Source of the DNA: an uncultured Verrucomicrobiota bacterium
GTDB lineage: Bacteria; Verrucomicrobiota; Verrucomicrobiia; Opitutales; Opitutaceae
Assembly (NCBI GenBank): GCA_903898675.1
Contig: CAIUGM010000022.1
Location: 288,293-352,292 of the forward strand
Length of the DNA stretch: 64,000 nt
Direction: 5' to 3'
Shown here: positions 36,556-46,550 of the stretch, in pieces
Layout of the letters: every line of letters begins with the position of its first letter
Position numbering within the stretch: position 1 is the stretch's first letter
Program-made: the position numbers and the translations under genes
The notes under the pieces: model-generated
Told to the model about the DNA's origin: nothing
What the model saw: the letters and a program-made list of their open reading frames with translations, nothing else
The model's database searches: none

Positions 36556-38205
36556 ATGTATACCCTCGGCATTGACTACGGCACCAACTCGGTGCGCGCC
36601 CTGGTCGTCCGCTGCGCCGACGGAGCGGAACTCGGCAGCTGCACTGTCAACTACCCCAGCGGCGCCGAGGGCATTTTGCTCGACCCGCGCGACCATCACC
36701 TCGCCCGGCAGCACCCCGGCGATTATCTCTTCGGCCTCGAGCAGAGCGTCCGCGGCGCCCTGGCCGTCGCGAAGAAAAAGCGCGGCTTCGATCCGCGCCA
36801 GGTGATCGGCCTCGGCGTCGACACCACCGGCTCAAGCCCAATCCCGGTCGACGCGCGCAACCGGCCGCTCGCCCTCGACCCGAAGTGGAAAAAGAACCTG
36901 CACGCCCAGTGCTGGCTCTGGAAGGACCACACCAGCCACCGCGAGGCGGCGCAGATCACGGCCCTGGCCGCGCAGCACCGGCCGCAGTTCATCGCCAAGT
37001 GCGGCAACACCTATTCCTCCGAGTGGTTCTGGTCGAAGATCTGGCACTGCCGCACCGTGGCGCCAAAGGTTTTCGCCGCCGCCTATTCGTGGGTTGAGCT
37101 GTGCGACTGGATTCCCTCCGTTCTCGCCGGCGTCACCGATCCCCGGCAGGTCAAGCGCGGCATCTGCGCGGCGGGCCATAAGGCGCTGTATTCCGCCGAC
37201 TGGGGCGGGTTGCCCGACAAGGAATTCCTCACCCTCCTCGATCCCGCCCTCGCCGACCTGCGCGACCGGCTGTACGCGCAGGCTTACGATGCGACCGAGC
37301 CCGCCGGGGCGCTGGGCGCCGAGTGGGCCCAGAAACTCGGCCTGCCCGCCGGCATCCCGATCGCGATCGGTGAATTTGACGTCCACTACGGCGCGATCGC
37401 CTGCGGCGTCGCCGAGGGCACCCTGGTCAAGGTCATTGGCACCTCCACCTGCGACTGCGGGGTGGTCTCCGCAGACAAGACCGTCCCGGACATCCCGGGC
37501 ATCTGCGGCATCGTGCCCGGCGCGATTCTGCCCGGCTTCTATGGCATCGAGGCCGGCCAGTCCGCCGTCGGCGATATTTTCAAGTGGTGGGTCGAGGTCG
37601 TCTGCGAGGGTGATGCCGCCCGCCATGCGCGGCTCACCAAGGAAATCGCGCGGCAAAAACCCGGCGCGAGCGGTCTGCTCGCCCTCGATTGGGAGAACGG
37701 CAACCGCACCATCCTCGTCGACCCGCTGCTCACCGGCCTGATCGTCGGCTGCACCCTGCACACCACGCAGGCGGAAATCTACCGGGCCCTGATCGAGGCC
37801 ACCGCCTTCGGCGCGCGCGCGATCATCGAGCGGCTGCGGGAATACGGCGTGCGCGTCGACCGCATCGTCTGCGCCGGCGGCATCGCGGAAAAAAATCCCC
37901 TCCTCATGCAGGTTTACGCCGACGTCACCGGCTGCACCATGCTCGTGTCGGGATCCAGCCAGGCCTGCGCCCTCGGCTCCGCCGTGTCCGCCGCCGTGCT
38001 GGCCGGCGCCCATCCGGACTTCGCCACCGCGCAGCGCAAGATGACCTCGCTCAAGCAGGTTTCCTACCGGCCCAGGGCCGCCGCCCGGAAAACCTACGAC
38101 CAACTCTACGCCCTCTACCGCCAGCTGCACGATTCGTTCGGCGGCCTGAACAAATCCGCCGATCTTTCCCGCGTGATGAAGGACCTGCTCGCCCTGAAAA
38201 AATGA
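36556..38205 (+). CDS. araB: Ribulokinase AraB
   Basis: 549-residue FGGY-family kinase that phosphorylates L-ribulose in L-arabinose catabolism. The ATP-binding start [16 protein letters not shown], the middle [17 protein letters not shown], the GTSTCDCGV loop and the C-terminal [20 protein letters not shown] match AraB. Length is typical. It is 16 bases before the arabinofuranosidase gene, so co-transcription is likely. Confidence 0.96.
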   Translation: MYTLGIDYGTNSVRALVVRCADGAELGSCTVNYPSGAEGILLDPRDHHLARQHPGDYLFGLEQSVRGALAVAKKKRGFDPRQVIGLGVDTTGSSPIPVDARNRPLALDPKWKKNLHAQCWLWKDHTSHREAAQITALAAQHRPQFIAKCGNTYSSEWFWSKIWHCRTVAPKVFAAAYSWVELCDWIPSVLAGVTDPRQVKRGICAAGHKALYSADWGGLPDKEFLTLLDPALADLRDRLYAQAYDATEPAGALGAEWAQKLGLPAGIPIAIGEFDVHYGAIACGVAEGTLVKVIGTSTCDCGVVSADKTVPDIPGICGIVPGAILPGFYGIEAGQSAVGDIFKWWVEVVCEGDAARHARLTKEIARQKPGASGLLALDWENGNRTILVDPLLTGLIVGCTLHTTQAEIYRALIEATAFGARAIIERLREYGVRVDRIVCAGGIAEKNPLLMQVYADVTGCTMLVSGSSQACALGSAVSAAVLAGAHPDFATAQRKMTSLKQVSYRPRAAARKTYDQLYALYRQLHDSFGGLNKSADLSRVMKDLLALKK

Positions 38206-38221
38206 CCGCCCCTCTACCCCG

Positions 38222-39778
38222 ATGAAAATCCCCACCTCCAGTCTCCTCCTCGCCGCCCTCTGCCTGGGCGCCGCCCTCCCCGGCCGCGCCGCGGAACCGG
38301 CCGCAACGCTCACCCTCCGCGCCGACCAGCCCGGCCCGGTCATCAACCGGAACCTCTACGGCCAGTTCGCCGAGCACCTCGGCACCTGCATCTACGGCGG
38401 CATCTGGGTCGGCCCGGAGTCAACCATTCCCAACACGCGCGGCATCCGCAACGACGTCATCGCGGCCCTCAAACAACTGCACGTACCGGTGGTCCGCTGG
38501 CCGGGCGGCTGCTTCGCCGACGAATATCATTGGAAGGACGGCATCGGCCCGCGCGAGCAGCGCCCCGCGATGATCAACACCCACTGGGGTGGCGTCGTGG
38601 AGAACAACGGTTTCGGCACCCATGAGTTCCTCGATTTCTGCAGCCTCATCGGCAGCGAGGCCTATGTCTGCGTCAACGTGGGCAGCGGCACGGTCAAGGA
38701 GGCCATGGAGTGGGTCGAGTACATGACCTCCGACGCCAACTCGCCGATGGCCAACCTGCGCCGCGCCAACGGCCGCGCGGAGCCCTGGAAGGTCAAGTTC
38801 GTCGCCGTCGGCAACGAAAGCTGGGGCTGCGGCGGCAACATGCGGCCCGAGTACTACGCCGACGAATTCCGGCGCTACAACACCTTCATCAAGGACTACC
38901 CGGGCAACACCCTCTACCGCGTAGCCGGCGGTTCCAACGGCGAGGACTACGAATGGACCGAGGCCCTGATGGCCAACGCCGGCAAATACATGGACGGACT
39001 CTCCCTCCACTACTACACTCTGGCGACGGGCGACTGGAAGACGAAGGGTTCCGCGACGGACTTCGACGAGACCCTCTGGTTTGCAACCCTGCAGCGCACG
39101 CTGCACCTCAACGACCTGCTGGTCCGGCACTCCGCCATCATGGACAAGTACGACCCGAAGAAACGGGTCGGCCTCGTCGTCGATGAATGGGGCACGTGGT
39201 ACGATCCGACTCCCGGCTCCAACCCTGGATTCCTGCAGCAGCAGAACACCATGCGCGATGCCATCGTCGCCGGCCTCAACCTGCACCTCTTCCAGAATCA
39301 CGCCGACCGCGTGACCATGGCCAACATCGCGCAGATGATCAACGTGCTCCAGGCCATGATCCTGACCGACAAGGAAAAGATCGTCCTGACGCCGACCTAT
39401 CATGTGTTCGAGATGTTCAACGTCCACCAGGACGCCACCGCCGTGCCCGTGCAACTGAGCTCGCCGGACTACGTGCTCGGGACGGAGAAGATTCCCGCGG
39501 TCAGCGCCGCCGCCTCGCGCAACCAGGCCGGCAAGGTGCATCTCTCCCTCGTGAACACCAACCCCAACGACGCGATCACGGTGAACTGCACCCTCGCCGG
39601 CCTCACCGCGAAAACCGTCACGGGCCGCGTGCTCACCGCCCCGACGATGCAGGCCCACAACACCTTTGCCGCCCCCGAGACCGTGAAGCCGCAGGCCTTC
39701 TCCGGCGCGAAGCTCGACGGCGCCAACCTGACCATCGCCCTGCCCGCCAAGTCCGTCGTCGTACTGACGCTGGAGTAA
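38222..39778 (+). CDS. GH51 alpha-L-arabinofuranosidase, exported
   Basis: 518 residues with a signal peptide ([20 protein letters not shown]), unlike the many cytoplasmic GH51 enzymes. The TIM-barrel signatures are [24 protein letters not shown], the acid/base Glu in [11 protein letters not shown] and the nucleophile Glu in [11 protein letters not shown]. The C-terminal beta-sandwich ends VVVLTLE. It releases terminal arabinofuranose from arabinan or arabinoxylan oligosaccharides outside the cytoplasm, feeding AraFGH. It is embedded between araB and araA. Confidence 0.95.
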   Translation: MKIPTSSLLLAALCLGAALPGRAAEPAATLTLRADQPGPVINRNLYGQFAEHLGTCIYGGIWVGPESTIPNTRGIRNDVIAALKQLHVPVVRWPGGCFADEYHWKDGIGPREQRPAMINTHWGGVVENNGFGTHEFLDFCSLIGSEAYVCVNVGSGTVKEAMEWVEYMTSDANSPMANLRRANGRAEPWKVKFVAVGNESWGCGGNMRPEYYADEFRRYNTFIKDYPGNTLYRVAGGSNGEDYEWTEALMANAGKYMDGLSLHYYTLATGDWKTKGSATDFDETLWFATLQRTLHLNDLLVRHSAIMDKYDPKKRVGLVVDEWGTWYDPTPGSNPGFLQQQNTMRDAIVAGLNLHLFQNHADRVTMANIAQMINVLQAMILTDKEKIVLTPTYHVFEMFNVHQDATAVPVQLSSPDYVLGTEKIPAVSAAASRNQAGKVHLSLVNTNPNDAITVNCTLAGLTAKTVTGRVLTAPTMQAHNTFAAPETVKPQAFSGAKLDGANLTIALPAKSVVVLTLE

Positions 39779-39817
39779 AGATCAACGCATCCATGGATAA
39801 CCCCTCCGTCAGGTGAT

Positions 39818-39867
39818 GTAGCAGCCGGCGTAAGACGGCTGGCCAGCGGTGTGCCCACCGCTGCTAC
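39818..39867. repeat. Textbook GTAG-REP pair (BIME-like)
   Basis: GTAG (39818) is followed by hairpin CAGCCG/CGGCTG (39822-39841), then hairpin CAGCGGTG-TGCC-CACCGCTG (39844-39863), then CTAC (39864-39867). The two units are arranged tail to tail with a tetranucleotide head at each outer end. It lies between the arabinofuranosidase gene and araA within the ara cluster. Confidence 0.8.
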
Positions 39868-39954
39868 ACCCAAGCCGAAGCAAGTATCCGTGTTTCCCTT
39901 ATCCCACCTCTCAACCCTCAGCTCTCATCCCTTAACTTTCCCTGCATCCTTCCC

Positions 39955-41460
39955 ATGCAACTCGCCCCCTCTGAAATCTGGTTCGTCTGCGGCTCGCAGC
40001 ACCTCTACGGTCCCGGTCCGCTCAAGCAGGTCGCGGCCAACGCCCGCGCCGTCGCCGCCGCGCTGGACGACTCCCCGCACATCCCGGTTAAAATCGTCTT
40101 CAAGGCGCTGCTCACCACGCCGGACGAGATCACGCAGCTGTGCCTCGACGCCAACGCCGACCCGAAGTGCGCGGGCCTGGTCCTGTGGATGCACACGTTC
40201 TCCCCGTCGAAGATGTGGATCCGCGGCCTCACGCTGCTGAAGAAGCCGTTCTGCCACCTGCACACGCAGTTCAACCGCGACCTGCCTTGGGGCACGATCG
40301 ACATGGATTTCATGAACCTCAACCAGGCCGCCCACGGCGACCGCGAGGCCGGGTTCCTGCACACGCGCCTCCGCCTCGGCCGCAAGGTGGTCGTCGGCCA
40401 CTGGAGCGACGCGGAGGTCCAGCAGCGCCTCGGCGCCTGGGTGCGCGTGGCCCGTGCGTGGCACGACTGGCAGGGCGCCCGCTTTGCCCGCTTCGGCGAC
40501 AACATGCGCCAGGTGGCCGTCACCGAGGGCGACAAGGTCGCCGCGGAAATCCGTTTCGGTTTTGCCACCAACGGCTACGGCATCGGCGACCTCGTCGCGA
40601 AGATCAAAACGATTTCCGAAAAGTCGGTGGACGCCCTCTGCGCCGAGTACGCCGACCGCTACACGGTCGCCCGGGAACTCCGCAAGGGCGGCGCCCGCCA
40701 CGGCGCGCTGCGCGACGGCGCCCGGGCGGAACTGGGGATCCGCGCCTTCCTCGTGGACGGCGGGTTCAACGGCTTCACGACCACCTTCGAGGACCTGCAC
40801 GGCCTGACCCAGCTCCCCGGCCTCGCCTGCCAGCGGCTCATGGCCGACGGCTACGGCTTCGGGGCCGAGGGCGACTGGAAGACCGCGGCGCTGCTGCGCG
40901 CCATGAAGGTGATCGGCGACGGACTGCCCGGCGGCACCTCGTTCATGGAGGATTACACCTATCATCTTTCGCCCAAGGGCCACCAGGTGCTCGGCGCGCA
41001 CATGCTGGAAATCTGTCCCTCGATCGCCGCGACCAAGCCGTCGCTGGAAATCCATCCGCTCGGCATCGGCGGCAAGGAGGACCCGGTGCGCCTCGTGTTC
41101 GACGCCCCGGCCGGCCCCGCGCTCAACGCCTCGCTCATCGACCTGGGCAGCCGCTTCCGGCTGATCGTGAACGAGGTCACGGCCGTCAAGACCCCGCAGC
41201 TGCCGAAGCTGCCCGTGGCCCGCGCCGTCTGGGAATGCAGGCCCGACTTCAAGACCGCCTGCGCGGCCTGGATCTACGCCGGCGGCGCCCACCACACCGG
41301 GTACAGCTACAGCGTGACGACCGAGCACCTCGAGGACTTTGCCGAGATCGCCGGCATCGAGCTCGCGGTCATCGACGGCGACACGAAGCTGCGCGACTTC
41401 AAGACCGGGCTCCGGCAGAGCGACCTTTACTACGCCCTCGCGCAGGGCCTGCGCGTCTGA
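39955..41460 (+). CDS. araA: L-arabinose isomerase
   Basis: 501 residues. It converts L-arabinose to L-ribulose in the cytoplasm. Start region [13 protein letters not shown] is diagnostic. Metal/catalytic residues are visible as Glu in [13 protein letters not shown], Glu in [10 protein letters not shown], His in [11 protein letters not shown] and His in [12 protein letters not shown]. Length matches the family (about 500). The leader is C/T-rich without a Shine-Dalgarno sequence. A REP pair separates it from the gene upstream, so it may be partly independently expressed. Confidence 0.97.
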   Translation: MQLAPSEIWFVCGSQHLYGPGPLKQVAANARAVAAALDDSPHIPVKIVFKALLTTPDEITQLCLDANADPKCAGLVLWMHTFSPSKMWIRGLTLLKKPFCHLHTQFNRDLPWGTIDMDFMNLNQAAHGDREAGFLHTRLRLGRKVVVGHWSDAEVQQRLGAWVRVARAWHDWQGARFARFGDNMRQVAVTEGDKVAAEIRFGFATNGYGIGDLVAKIKTISEKSVDALCAEYADRYTVARELRKGGARHGALRDGARAELGIRAFLVDGGFNGFTTTFEDLHGLTQLPGLACQRLMADGYGFGAEGDWKTAALLRAMKVIGDGLPGGTSFMEDYTYHLSPKGHQVLGAHMLEICPSIAATKPSLEIHPLGIGGKEDPVRLVFDAPAGPALNASLIDLGSRFRLIVNEVTAVKTPQLPKLPVARAVWECRPDFKTACAAWIYAGGAHHTGYSYSVTTEHLEDFAEIAGIELAVIDGDTKLRDFKTGLRQSDLYYALAQGLRV

Positions 41461-41484
41461 TTTCAATCGAACCATTACCCCGCC

Positions 41485-42504
41485 ATGAATTCATCCCGTC
41501 TTTCCAATTTTGCCCTCGTCCTTTCCCTCGCCCTGTTCGCGGGCTGCGGCAAGCCGCCGGCCACCACTGCCGACAGCGCCCCCGCCGCGCCGGCAAAGAT
41601 CAAGCTCGGCTTCCTCGTGAAGCAACCCGAGGAGCCGTGGTTCCAATATGAATGGAAGGGCGCGGAGAAAGCGGCCGCCCAGTACGGCTTCGAGCTCATC
41701 AAGCAGGGCGTACAGGACGGCGAGAAGGTCATGGGCATGATCGACAACCTCGCGGTCTCCGGAGCGCAGGGCTTCGTGATCTGCACCCCCGACGTCCGGC
41801 TCGGGCCGGCCATCATGGCCCGCGCCAAGCAGCGCGGCCTGAAGGTTGTGCTCGTCGACGACCAGTTCGTGCAGGACGGCAAGTTCATGACCGAGGTGCC
41901 CTACGTCGGCATGTCCGCCTCGCGCATCGGCGCCCAGCAGGGCCAGGCCCTCGCCGCCGAGCTCAAAAAGCGCGGCTGGCCCATCGGGGAGTCCGGCGTC
42001 TGCGCCATCACCTTCGAGGAACTCGACACCGCCCGCGAGCGGACGGACAACTCGATCGCGGCGCTCAAGGCCGCCGGCATCCCGGCCGACCGCATCTTCA
42101 AGGCGCCACAAAAGACCACCGACATTCCCGGCAGCTTCGACGCCGCCAACGTCCTCCTCACGCAGCATCCCGAGGTGAAGCGCTGGCTCATCCTCGGCAT
42201 GAACGACAACGCCGTGCTCGGCGCCGTCCGCGCCCTCGAGGCGCGCGGCTTCACCGCCGACACCGCCGTCGGCATCGGCATCAACGGCACGGATTGCCTC
42301 GACGAACTGCGCAAGGCCAGGGCCACGCCGTTCTTCGGCTCCATGCGCGTCTCCGCCCCGAGCGAGGGCTTCATGTCGGCCGAGATCCTCTACAAGTGGG
42401 TCAAGGACGGCACGCCGCCGCCGCTGGACACCCGCACCGAGGGCACGCTGATGACCCGCGAAAATTTCGAACAGGTGCTCAAGGCCGAGGGCTCGGCCCC
42501 CTGA
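41485..42504 (+). CDS. araF: L-arabinose ABC transporter substrate-binding protein AraF
   Basis: 339 residues. The N-terminus (SNFALVLSLALFAGCGKPP) carries a lipobox (FAGC), so it is a lipoprotein, unlike soluble E. coli AraF. The mature protein follows AraF closely: KLGFLVKQPEEPWFQYEWKG, AQGFVICTPDVRLG, VVLVDDQFV, ELDTARERT, HPEVKRWLILGMND and GIGINGTD. It captures L-arabinose for AraG/AraH. It is 24 bases after araA and 7 before araG, clearly one operon. Confidence 0.95.
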   Translation: MNSSRLSNFALVLSLALFAGCGKPPATTADSAPAAPAKIKLGFLVKQPEEPWFQYEWKGAEKAAAQYGFELIKQGVQDGEKVMGMIDNLAVSGAQGFVICTPDVRLGPAIMARAKQRGLKVVLVDDQFVQDGKFMTEVPYVGMSASRIGAQQGQALAAELKKRGWPIGESGVCAITFEELDTARERTDNSIAALKAAGIPADRIFKAPQKTTDIPGSFDAANVLLTQHPEVKRWLILGMNDNAVLGAVRALEARGFTADTAVGIGINGTDCLDELRKARATPFFGSMRVSAPSEGFMSAEILYKWVKDGTPPPLDTRTEGTLMTRENFEQVLKAEGSAP

Positions 42505-42511
42505 TTCCGCC

Positions 42512-44026
42512 ATGGGCCCGCCCTCGCCTTTCCTGCAGTTCGAGGACGTCACCAAGACTTACCCCGGCGTCACCGCGCTCTCGGGCGTCAGCTTCGGGGT
42601 CGGCACCGGCTCGGTCCACGCGCTGATGGGCGAGAACGGCGCGGGCAAGTCGACGCTGCTCAAGACCCTGAGCGGCTCCCATGCCCCCACCTCCGGCCGG
42701 TTGCGCCTGGACGGGGTGCCGCACGTTTTCCAATCCACGGCCGACGCCCTCGCGGCCGGCGTCGCGGTCATCTACCAGGAGCTGCACCTCGTCCCGGGCA
42801 TGACGGTCGCGGAAAACATCTACCTCGGCCACCTGCCGGCCCGCCGCGGGCTCGTCGACCGCGCGTCGCTGCGCGCACAGGCCGCGGCGCAGTTGCGCCG
42901 GCTCGGGGAGGACATCGATCCCGACACCCTGCTCGCCGACCTGCCCATCGGCCAGCGCCAGATGGTGGAAATCGCCAAGGCGCTCAGCCGCGGCGCGCGC
43001 GTCATCGCCTTCGACGAACCGACCAGCAGCCTGTCGGCCCGCGAGATCGGTAAACTTTTCACTGTGATCCGCGACCTGCGCGCGCAGGGCTGCGTCATCC
43101 TGTACGTGACGCACCGCATGGAGGAGATCTTCAAGCTCTGCGACGCCTGCACGGTGTTGCGCGACGGCCGCCACGTGCGCACCTACGCCACGCTCGACGG
43201 TGTCACACCGGCGGGGCTCGTGCAGGACATGGTCGGGCGCGACATCGCGGACGTCTTCGGCTACGCGCCGCGGCCGCACGGGGCGCCGGCCCTGGAAGCC
43301 GGCGGCCTGCTCGGCTGCGGGCTGAGCGCCCCGGTTTCCCTCTCGGTCGCGCAGGGCGAAATCCTCGGGCTGTTCGGCCTCATCGGCGCGGGCCGCACCG
43401 AGTTGATGAAGCTGCTGTTCGGCGCCGAGCCGCTGACGGGCGGGACCGTGCGGGTCCACGGCCGGCCGGTGCCCCTGCGCTCGCCCGGTGACGCCATCGC
43501 GGCCGGCCTCGCCTATTGCACCGAGGATCGGAAGCGCGACGGCATCGTGCCCATTCTCTCCGTCATGGAGAACTGCAACGTCAGCGCCCGCCCCGCGCAT
43601 GTCCGGCTCGGCTGCCTGATCGACGACGCCTGGGAGCAAGCCAACGCCCGCCAACAGATCGACTCGCTCAAGGTCCGCACCCCTTCGCTGACGCAGCTGA
43701 TCAAGCACCTCTCGGGCGGCAACCAGCAGAAGGTCATCCTCGGCCGCTGGCTCTCGACCAATATCCGCGTGCTGCTGCTCGACGAGCCCACGCGCGGCAT
43801 CGACATCGGCGCCAAGAGCGACATCTACCAGATCATCTTCCGCCTCGCGCGGGAAGGCGCGGGCATCGTGGTCGTGTCGAGCGACCTGCCCGAGGTGCTC
43901 GGGCTCGCCGACCGGGTCGCCGTCATGCGCGAGGGCGCTATCTCCGCCATTTTCACCCGCGCCGAGGCCACGCCGGAGCGCGTGCTCGCCGCGGCCCTGC
44001 CGCTCGAAAAAACCACCGCCGCCTGA
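42512..44026 (+). CDS. araG: L-arabinose ABC transporter ATPase AraG
   Basis: 504 residues with two fused ABC domains. The first has Walker A GENGAGKS (about 41-48), signature-like LPIGQRQMVEIAKAL and IAFDEPTSSLS. The second has the degenerate Walker A GLIGAGRTE and the signature LSGGNQQKVILGRWL with LLLDEPTRGIDIG. This is the RbsA/AraG/XylG architecture. Assignment to arabinose rests on the adjacent AraF. Three bases separate it from araH. Confidence 0.95.
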   Translation: MGPPSPFLQFEDVTKTYPGVTALSGVSFGVGTGSVHALMGENGAGKSTLLKTLSGSHAPTSGRLRLDGVPHVFQSTADALAAGVAVIYQELHLVPGMTVAENIYLGHLPARRGLVDRASLRAQAAAQLRRLGEDIDPDTLLADLPIGQRQMVEIAKALSRGARVIAFDEPTSSLSAREIGKLFTVIRDLRAQGCVILYVTHRMEEIFKLCDACTVLRDGRHVRTYATLDGVTPAGLVQDMVGRDIADVFGYAPRPHGAPALEAGGLLGCGLSAPVSLSVAQGEILGLFGLIGAGRTELMKLLFGAEPLTGGTVRVHGRPVPLRSPGDAIAAGLAYCTEDRKRDGIVPILSVMENCNVSARPAHVRLGCLIDDAWEQANARQQIDSLKVRTPSLTQLIKHLSGGNQQKVILGRWLSTNIRVLLLDEPTRGIDIGAKSDIYQIIFRLAREGAGIVVVSSDLPEVLGLADRVAVMREGAISAIFTRAEATPERVLAAALPLEKTTAA

Positions 44027-44029
44027 CCC

Positions 44030-45019
44030 ATGAGTTCCCCCGCCGGAAAACCCGCCTCGCCCTTCCTGACGCTGCTCGACCGCGCCGGCATGCAGCTCAT
44101 CCTGGGCGCGCTCATCCTCGTGTGCTGGCTGACGGTCCGCAACTTCGGCTCGCCGGAGAACATCATGAACCTGCTGCTGCAGGTCTCCACCGTCGGCATT
44201 GTCGCCACCACGATGCTGTTCTGCCTCGCGTCGGGCAACTTCGACCTTTCCGTCGGCACGCTCATCCCGGCCGGCGGCGTGCTCTGCGCCCTCGTGCTGC
44301 GCCACGGCGGCGGCCTCCTGCTCGCCACCGGCACCGCCCTGGCCTTCGGCGCCCTGGTCGGCCTCGTCAACGGGGTTGTCGTCGCCCGCCTCAAGATCAA
44401 CGCCCTGATCACCACGCTTTCCACCATGATGATGGTGCGCGGCATCGCCTTCGTCTTCGCCGACGGCAAGTCCATCGGCATCGGCAACGAGACGATGCTC
44501 AACCTCGCCAACGCCGCGTTTCCCGTCTTCCGCAGCAGTTCCGGCACGGTGCTGTTCCAGATCACGCTGCCGGTCTGGATCTGCCTCGGACTTTTCGGCC
44601 TGTTCGGATTCATCCTGCAGCGCACCACCTTCGGCCGCAACACGCTCGCCATCGGCGGCAACGAGGAGGCGGCGCGGCTCGCCGGCATCAACGTCAACCG
44701 CGTCAAGATCACCATCTTCACCATGCAGGGCGCCGTGGCGGCGCTCGCCGGCGTCCTCCTGGCCGCGCGGCTCGGCATCGGCGACCCCAAGACCGCCCAG
44801 GGCAGCGAGCTTTCCATCATTTCCGCCTGCGTGCTCGGCGGCGTCTCGCTCAGCGGCGGCATCGGCCGCATGAGCTACGTCATCGCCGGTGTGTTCATCA
44901 TGGGCATCGTTGAGAACGCGATGAACCTCCTCAACATCGACTCGTTCTACCAGTACATCGTCCGCGGCGCCATTCTGCTCGGCGCCGTCATGCTCGACTG
45001 CCTCAAGCAGCGGAGCTGA
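44030..45019 (+). CDS. araH: L-arabinose ABC transporter permease AraH
   Basis: 329 residues, RbsC/AraH-type permease with eight or more hydrophobic segments. Family motifs are FCLASGNFDLSVGTLIPAGG, INALITTLSTMMMVRG, TFGRNTLAIGGNEEAARLAG and LGGVSLSGGIGRM. It forms the homodimeric membrane channel for arabinose import with AraG. Confidence 0.95.
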   Translation: MSSPAGKPASPFLTLLDRAGMQLILGALILVCWLTVRNFGSPENIMNLLLQVSTVGIVATTMLFCLASGNFDLSVGTLIPAGGVLCALVLRHGGGLLLATGTALAFGALVGLVNGVVVARLKINALITTLSTMMMVRGIAFVFADGKSIGIGNETMLNLANAAFPVFRSSSGTVLFQITLPVWICLGLFGLFGFILQRTTFGRNTLAIGGNEEAARLAGINVNRVKITIFTMQGAVAALAGVLLAARLGIGDPKTAQGSELSIISACVLGGVSLSGGIGRMSYVIAGVFIMGIVENAMNLLNIDSFYQYIVRGAILLGAVMLDCLKQRS

Positions 45020-45026
45020 ATCCGGG

Positions 45027-45137
45027 AAACCGCTGATCGATGCTGCTCTGCGCCAATAAAACCCCGGATCCGGTCCAATCCCCCACCCGCCGGCTTGCGC
45101 TTCTGGAATTAGCACCCATCAGCGCAGATTAGCGGTT
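45027..45137. repeat. Inverted repeat between araH and araD
   Basis: AAACCGCTGATC...CTGCGC (from 45027) is mirrored by GCGCAGATTAGCGGTTT (to 45137). The arms are imperfect and enclose about 75 bases. It is similar in style, but not sequence, to the CCACGGAT repeats. Confidence 0.6.
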
Positions 45138-45170
45138 TAACTTCCGGCCAAGAGGGTCCATTCTTCCACC

Positions 45171-45863
45171 ATGCTGACCGAACTGAAACGCGAGGCCTAC
45201 GAGGCCAACCTGCTGCTCCCGCAGCACGGGCTGATCAATCTCACCTTCGGCAACGCGAGCGCCCTGGACCGCGCCCGCGGCATCTTCGCCATCAAGCCCA
45301 GCGGCGTGGCCTACGCGGATCTCCGGCCCGCCGACATGGTGCTCATCGACCTCGCCGGCAAGAAGGTGGAGGGGGAACTCAACCCGTCCTCCGACACCCC
45401 GACGCACCGCCGCCTGTACCTCGGCTTTGCCGCGGTGGGCGGGATCGTGCACACGCACTCCTCGCGCGCGACCGCGTTCGCCCAGGCCGGGCGCGTCATC
45501 CCGTGCTTCGGCACGACCCATGCGGATTATTTTCACGGCGAGGTGCCAGTTACCCGGAAGTTGAAGGCCGCGGAGATCGCCGGCGCCTATGAGTGGGAGA
45601 CCGGCACCGTGATCCTTGAGCGCTTCAAGCGCCTGGATCCGCTCGATTGTCCCGCCGTGCTGGTGAACCGGCATGCCCCCTTCACCTGGGGCCCGACGGT
45701 CGCCAAGGCCGTCGAGGTCGCCGTCGCCCTCGAATGCTGCGCGCACCTGGCGCTCATGTCCCTCCAGCTGGCCCCCGGACTGGCCCCGATCGAGCCCGCA
45801 CTCCTCAGCCGGCATTTCAAGCGCAAGCACGGCCCCGACGCCTACTACGGGCAAAAGCAATAG
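45171..45863 (+). CDS. araD: L-ribulose-5-phosphate 4-epimerase
   Basis: 230 residues. Class II aldolase/epimerase fold: FGNASALD, KPSGVAY, the SSDTPTHRRLY phosphate loop, the zinc ligands in VHTHSS, TTHADYFHG, and the third zinc His in VNRHAPFTWG. It produces D-xylulose-5-phosphate, completing the AraA-AraB-AraD route. It is separated from araH by an inverted repeat but shares its strand. Confidence 0.96.
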   Translation: MLTELKREAYEANLLLPQHGLINLTFGNASALDRARGIFAIKPSGVAYADLRPADMVLIDLAGKKVEGELNPSSDTPTHRRLYLGFAAVGGIVHTHSSRATAFAQAGRVIPCFGTTHADYFHGEVPVTRKLKAAEIAGAYEWETGTVILERFKRLDPLDCPAVLVNRHAPFTWGPTVAKAVEVAVALECCAHLALMSLQLAPGLAPIEPALLSRHFKRKHGPDAYYGQKQ

Positions 45864-45980
45864 CGTGGGCCGGCCCGGTTTGGTTCGATTCGCTTGGCTG
45901 CGCGCGTGGCTTCTGCCGGCTGACCGGCGCCGAAAACTTGCGCCCCCCTCTTCCTCCCTTAGATTCACGGTCCGATTCCC

Positions 45981-46523
45981 GTGCACACCACCCGGCCATT
46001 TTCCCGTCTCACCCGATTCCTGCTGATACTCGGAATCCTCTGCGCGGGGCTCAACCTGGCGCGGGCTGAGGCGACCGGTTACAACACCGGGCTGCCCTTC
46101 GGCCGGCTGGAGCCGCGCGACCTCTCCAATCTCGAGGTGCTCGCCGTGGCCGAGGGCTTCGACCTCATGGGCGACATGAAGCTCATCTACGAGAAGAACG
46201 ACGAGGCCGCGCTCGTGCGAATTTTCTCCTTTTCGGTCAAACTCAACCAATACGACCGGAACGCCCGGGCCTACGGCCAGCTGGTCTACAGCAGCTACCT
46301 CAACCTGGCCGCGCGCTTTGGCTTTGAAAACTATGCCGGCCTGATTGCCGCCCAGCCGGCCGGCATCCGGCAGCGCATCCGCGACTATCTGTATTTCAAC
46401 GCCACCCTGGCACCCAAGGAACAGCGCGCGACGGTGGAGGCCACGCTGCGGAAAAACGCCCCGCGGCTTTTCCCCGCCGATTACGTTTTCGGCGCCGGTG
46501 ATCCGGTTTTTAAGCGACACTGA
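45981..46523 (+). CDS. Exported protein of unknown function
   Basis: 180 residues from a GTG at 45981, chosen to include the basic n-region of the signal peptide (FLLILGILCAGLNLARA). The mature part is largely helical (NLEVLAVAEGFDLMGDMKLI, RNARAYGQLVYSSYLNLAAR) with no recognised domain. It follows araD by 117 bases on the same strand but has no evident metabolic motif. Confidence 0.7.
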   Translation: MHTTRPFSRLTRFLLILGILCAGLNLARAEATGYNTGLPFGRLEPRDLSNLEVLAVAEGFDLMGDMKLIYEKNDEAALVRIFSFSVKLNQYDRNARAYGQLVYSSYLNLAARFGFENYAGLIAAQPAGIRQRIRDYLYFNATLAPKEQRATVEATLRKNAPRLFPADYVFGAGDPVFKRH

Positions 46524-46550
46524 GCCGGTCCCGGAAGCCGCCCGCCCGCT

